This document shows, piece by piece, positions 61,886-64,000 of a stretch of 64,000 nt of DNA. Location of the stretch: assembly GCF_000337915.1 (NCBI RefSeq), contig NZ_AOJE01000016.1:16472-80471 (forward strand), in the 5' to 3' direction. The position numbers were made by a program, and so were the translations under genes. The notes under the pieces are model-generated. The model did not search any database. It had not been told where the DNA came from and saw only the letters and a program-made list of their open reading frames with translations. Each line of letters starts with the position of its first letter. Within the stretch, counting starts at the first letter, position 1. Source of the DNA: Halorubrum saccharovorum DSM 1137 (lineage in GTDB: Archaea > Halobacteriota > Halobacteria > Halobacteriales > Haloferacaceae).

Positions 61886-63256
61886 TCAGAACGTCTCCAG
61901 GTAGCGGTCCTCCTCCCACTCGGAGACCTGGGTGAGGTACTCGCTGAACTCCTGGGACTTCGCTTCGGCGAACTTCTCGGAGGTGTGGGGACCGAGCGCG
62001 TCCTGCATCACCTCGTCCGCCTCGAGCTCCTCGACGGCGGCGCCGAGGTTCGGCGGGAGCGTCTCGATGCCGTACTCCTGGCGCTTCTCGTCGTCGAACT
62101 CGTAGATGTCCTCGCGGACCGGGTCGCCCGGGTCGGCTTCGGTCTTGATCCCGTCGAGACCGGCGGCGATGAGCGACGCCATGCCGAGGTAGGGGTTACA
62201 CGACGGATCGGGGCTGCGGACCTCGAACCGCGCGGAGACGCCGGCCGCGTCGGGGACGCGGACGAGCGCCGAGCGGTTCGTGTCGGACCACGCGACGTAG
62301 ATGGGCGCCTCGTAGCCCGGCACCAGGCGCTTGTAGGAGTTCACGGTCGGGTTGGTGACGGCCGTGAACGCCTTCGCGTGGTTCAGGATGCCGCCCATGA
62401 ACTGGTAGGCCGTCTCGCTCAGGTTGAACTCGTCGGAGTCGTCGGAGAAGGCGTTGCCGTCCTCGTCGAACAGCGAGATGTGGCTGTGCATCCCCGAGCC
62501 GTTGATGTCGGCGATCGGCTTGGGCATGAACGTCGCGTGGAGGTCGTGCTGCTCGGCGACCGCGCGGACGACGGCGCGGAACGTCGCGATGTTGTCCGCG
62601 GTGGTGAGCGCGTCGTCGTACTTGAAGTTGATCTCGTGTTGGCCCTCGGCGACCTCGTGATGCGAGGCCTCGATCTCGAAGCCCATCTCTTCGAGGGTGA
62701 AGATGATCTCCTTGCGCACGTCGGACGCGAGGTCCTTCGGGGCCAGATCGAAGTAGCCGCCGTTGTCGTGGGGGATCGTCGTCGCGTTGCCGTCGTCGTC
62801 CTTCTCGAACAGGAAGAACTCCGGCTCCGGGCCGATCGAGACGGAGTAGCCCATCTCCTCGGCCTCTTCGAGAACGCTCTTGAGGACCTGCCGCGGGCCG
62901 CCGACGAACGGCTCGCCCTCCGTGGTCACGATGTCGCAGATGAGTCGCGCGGCGCCGCTGTCGCCCTCACCGTCGCTGCGCCACGGGAGCACCGCGAACG
63001 TGTCGGGATCGGGGACGAGCCGCATGTCCGACTCCTGGATGCGTACGAATCCCTCGATGGAGGAACCGTCGAAGTAGATCCCCTCGGTGAACGCCTTCTC
63101 CGCCTGGTGGGCGGGCACGGAAACGTTCTTTACGACTCCGAGGATATCGGTGAACTGGAGCCGTAGGAAATCGACGTTCTCCTCTTCGATCTCGTCGAGT
63201 ACCGCCTGTTCTTCGGCCGTGAGGCCGCCGTCCGGTTTCGCGTGTTCGTCCGTCAT
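61886..63256 (-). CDS. glnA: Glutamine synthetase, type I
   Basis: Makes glutamine from glutamate, ammonia and ATP, the main ammonia-assimilation step. The 456-residue type I enzyme has [37 protein letters not shown] (the beta-grasp DGSS motif), [19 protein letters not shown] with metal ligands, [12 protein letters not shown] for ATP binding and the [20 protein letters not shown] region. No adenylylation-site NLYDLPPE is seen (the place reads [12 protein letters not shown]), so control is probably by feedback and transcription. The divergent Lrp gene supports the latter. Confidence 0.96.
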   Translation of the reverse strand: MTDEHAKPDGGLTAEEQAVLDEIEEENVDFLRLQFTDILGVVKNVSVPAHQAEKAFTEGIYFDGSSIEGFVRIQESDMRLVPDPDTFAVLPWRSDGEGDSGAARLICDIVTTEGEPFVGGPRQVLKSVLEEAEEMGYSVSIGPEPEFFLFEKDDDGNATTIPHDNGGYFDLAPKDLASDVRKEIIFTLEEMGFEIEASHHEVAEGQHEINFKYDDALTTADNIATFRAVVRAVAEQHDLHATFMPKPIADINGSGMHSHISLFDEDGNAFSDDSDEFNLSETAYQFMGGILNHAKAFTAVTNPTVNSYKRLVPGYEAPIYVAWSDTNRSALVRVPDAAGVSARFEVRSPDPSCNPYLGMASLIAAGLDGIKTEADPGDPVREDIYEFDDEKRQEYGIETLPPNLGAAVEELEADEVMQDALGPHTSEKFAEAKSQEFSEYLTQVSEWEEDRYLETF

Positions 63257-63286
63257 GTTCTGGACGCTTCATTCGTTATCTGCCAG

Positions 63287-63294
63287 TATAAAGG
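63287..63294 (-). promoter_or_regulatory. TATA box of glnA
   Basis: CCTTTATA on the minus strand, 31-38 bases before the glnA ATG at 63256, in the 126-base gap shared with the divergent lrp gene. Confidence 0.6.
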
Positions 63295-63351
63295 CCTTAT
63301 CGCTTGGCGCATGAACCGCCAGTCGCGCAAGAATGCTGGACGTTCGTAAAA

Positions 63352-63359
63352 TTATAAAC
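63352..63359 (+). promoter_or_regulatory. TATA box of the glnA-linked lrp gene
   Basis: TTATAAAC, 24-31 bases before the ATG at 63383. Confidence 0.65.
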
Positions 63360-63382
63360 CCCTGAAGACGTGGATAGGTGTG

Positions 63383-63844
63383 ATGACGTACGAAAACCTC
63401 GACGCGAAGCTGGTCAACTCCCTTCTCAGCAACGGGCGGGCGAGCCTCAGAAGCCTCGGCGACGAGCTCGACGTATCGGTGACGACGGTGTCGAACCACC
63501 TCCGCGATCTCGAAGACGAGGGCGTGATCCGGGGGTACACGCCCATCGTCGACTACGACAAGCTCGGCTACGACGTGACCGCGGTGCTCCAACTCAAGGT
63601 CGAAGGGAGCGCGCTCCCCGACGTGACCGAGAAGCTCCGCCAGGAGAAGCAGATGGTGAGCGTCTACGAGGTCACGGGCGATTACGACGTGATCGCGATC
63701 GGGAAATTCACCGACACGGACGGGATGAACGAGCAGATCAAGTCGATCCTCACCGACGCCGACATCCGCGAGTCGAACACCAGCGTCGTCCTCAATCCCG
63801 TCACCGAAAACGAGCAGTTCGACCTCGACCTCAACGAGGAGTAG
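63383..63844 (+). CDS. Lrp/AsnC family regulator, divergent from glnA
   Basis: A 153-residue Lrp-type regulator. Winged helix: [40 protein letters not shown]. Ligand-binding RAM domain: [23 protein letters not shown] 63383 is used; the preceding GTG codon is in frame. Lrp genes beside glnA are common in haloarchaea, where they control glutamine synthetase and other metabolism. It differs clearly in sequence from the Lrp next to carA. Confidence 0.93.
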   Translation: MTYENLDAKLVNSLLSNGRASLRSLGDELDVSVTTVSNHLRDLEDEGVIRGYTPIVDYDKLGYDVTAVLQLKVEGSALPDVTEKLRQEKQMVSVYEVTGDYDVIAIGKFTDTDGMNEQIKSILTDADIRESNTSVVLNPVTENEQFDLDLNEE

Positions 63845-63891
63845 TCGAGCGGTCGCCGTCTCGCGCGCGACGACGGCGTCGCTGTCCCCGC

Positions 63892-63983
63892 CTACCGATC
63901 CGCGGCCGCCGCCTCCAGGACCTCCACGGCCGGCAGCGGCTCCCCCGTCAGCGCGCGGATGTACGCCCCGCCCGCGATGGAGA
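63892..63983 (-). CDS. C-terminal fragment of an unidentified protein, cut by the contig end
   Basis: About 30 codons of a minus-strand frame ending at TAG (63892-63894) read SIAGGAYIRALTGEPLPAVE and an Ala-rich end. Third positions are G/C-rich and the residues look like a real protein C-terminus. Too little remains to name it. The frame runs into the adapter sequence at the right edge. The 47 bases between the lrp stop and this stop are a short convergent gap. Confidence 0.55.
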
Positions 63984-64000
63984 CTGTCTCTTATACACAT
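63984..64000. other. Nextera transposon mosaic-end adapter remnant
   Basis: ctgtctcttatacacat is 17 of the 19 bases of the Tn5/Nextera mosaic-end adapter. It is a library artefact and should be trimmed. It marks the physical end of the contig. Confidence 0.97.

Noticed and set aside
63269..64000. 243-residue minus-strand frame starting MCIRDS
   Set aside because: Its start is adapter sequence and its body is antisense to the real Lrp gene.

Overview
The window looks like one end of a draft chromosome contig from a haloarchaeon, most likely a Halorubrum-type genus. The evidence is high GC with strong G/C in third codon positions, very acidic proteins, TATA boxes about 25-35 nt before start codons with little or no leader, and many ATGA or GTGA stop/start overlaps. 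It carries archaeal ribosomal proteins S19e and S17e, TmcA, archaeal Trm1, a mevalonate-pathway HMG-CoA synthase, CofD (coenzyme F420), a PGF-CTERM surface protein and a Tat lipoprotein. The genus is an inference. The last 17 bases are Nextera transposon adapter, so the right edge is an assembly end and not biology.

Layout. 1-10 kb: partial formate/nitrite-type transporter, DUF389 membrane protein, homoserine kinase, VapBC pair, methyltransferase, class V aminotransferase/thioredoxin operon, zinc-ribbon protein, PGF-CTERM protein with a small membrane protein, Rieske protein. 10-19 kb: PEP carboxylase, S19e, HMG-CoA synthase, pilin-like surface protein, nucleoside phosphorylase, UPF0179. 19-27 kb: TmcA, first copy of a structured repeat, ferredoxin, GluRS, SurE, CarA with a divergent Lrp regulator. 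27-33 kb: a TAXI-type TRAP transport operon (binding protein, DUF1850, fused permease), then isocitrate dehydrogenase. 33-41 kb: glycosyltransferase/HTTM pair, isoaspartyl peptidase, second structured repeat, then a tightly overlapped four-gene cluster (CofD, FMN-barrel protein, CitG-like, DUF447). 41-50 kb: S17e, TctA-like permease, zinc finger/EF-1beta pair, thioredoxin-like protein, a three-gene AddAB-like helicase-nuclease operon, DoxX. 50-56 kb: an 818-base gene-poor stretch with an AT-rich island, amidohydrolase divergent from a TetR-type regulator, PhoU, thioesterase, glutaredoxin/PduO, tRNA-Val(CAC). 56-64 kb: two small genes, a protein built of valine-every-fourth-residue repeats, Trm1, YihY/BrkB, PAP2 phosphatase, third structured repeat, glutamine synthetase divergent from a second Lrp regulator.

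How it fits together. Two glutamine-linked genes, carA and glnA, each sit back to back with an Lrp/AsnC gene, which suggests local nitrogen/amino-acid control; the carA-lrp gap carries a perfect 17-bp palindrome. PEP carboxylase and isocitrate dehydrogenase feed the TCA carbon skeletons used by glutamine synthetase. TmcA, Trm1, GluRS and tRNA-Val give the window a strong translation component.

The most unusual content is a family of three related non-coding elements (21.4, 37.1 and 61.3 kb). Each is bounded by TTATAA-type motifs and built of perfect hairpins with three-base loops. Copies 2 and 3 also share an 11-bp stem with a compensatory base-pair change and long conserved unpaired blocks. 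I cannot match them to a named family.
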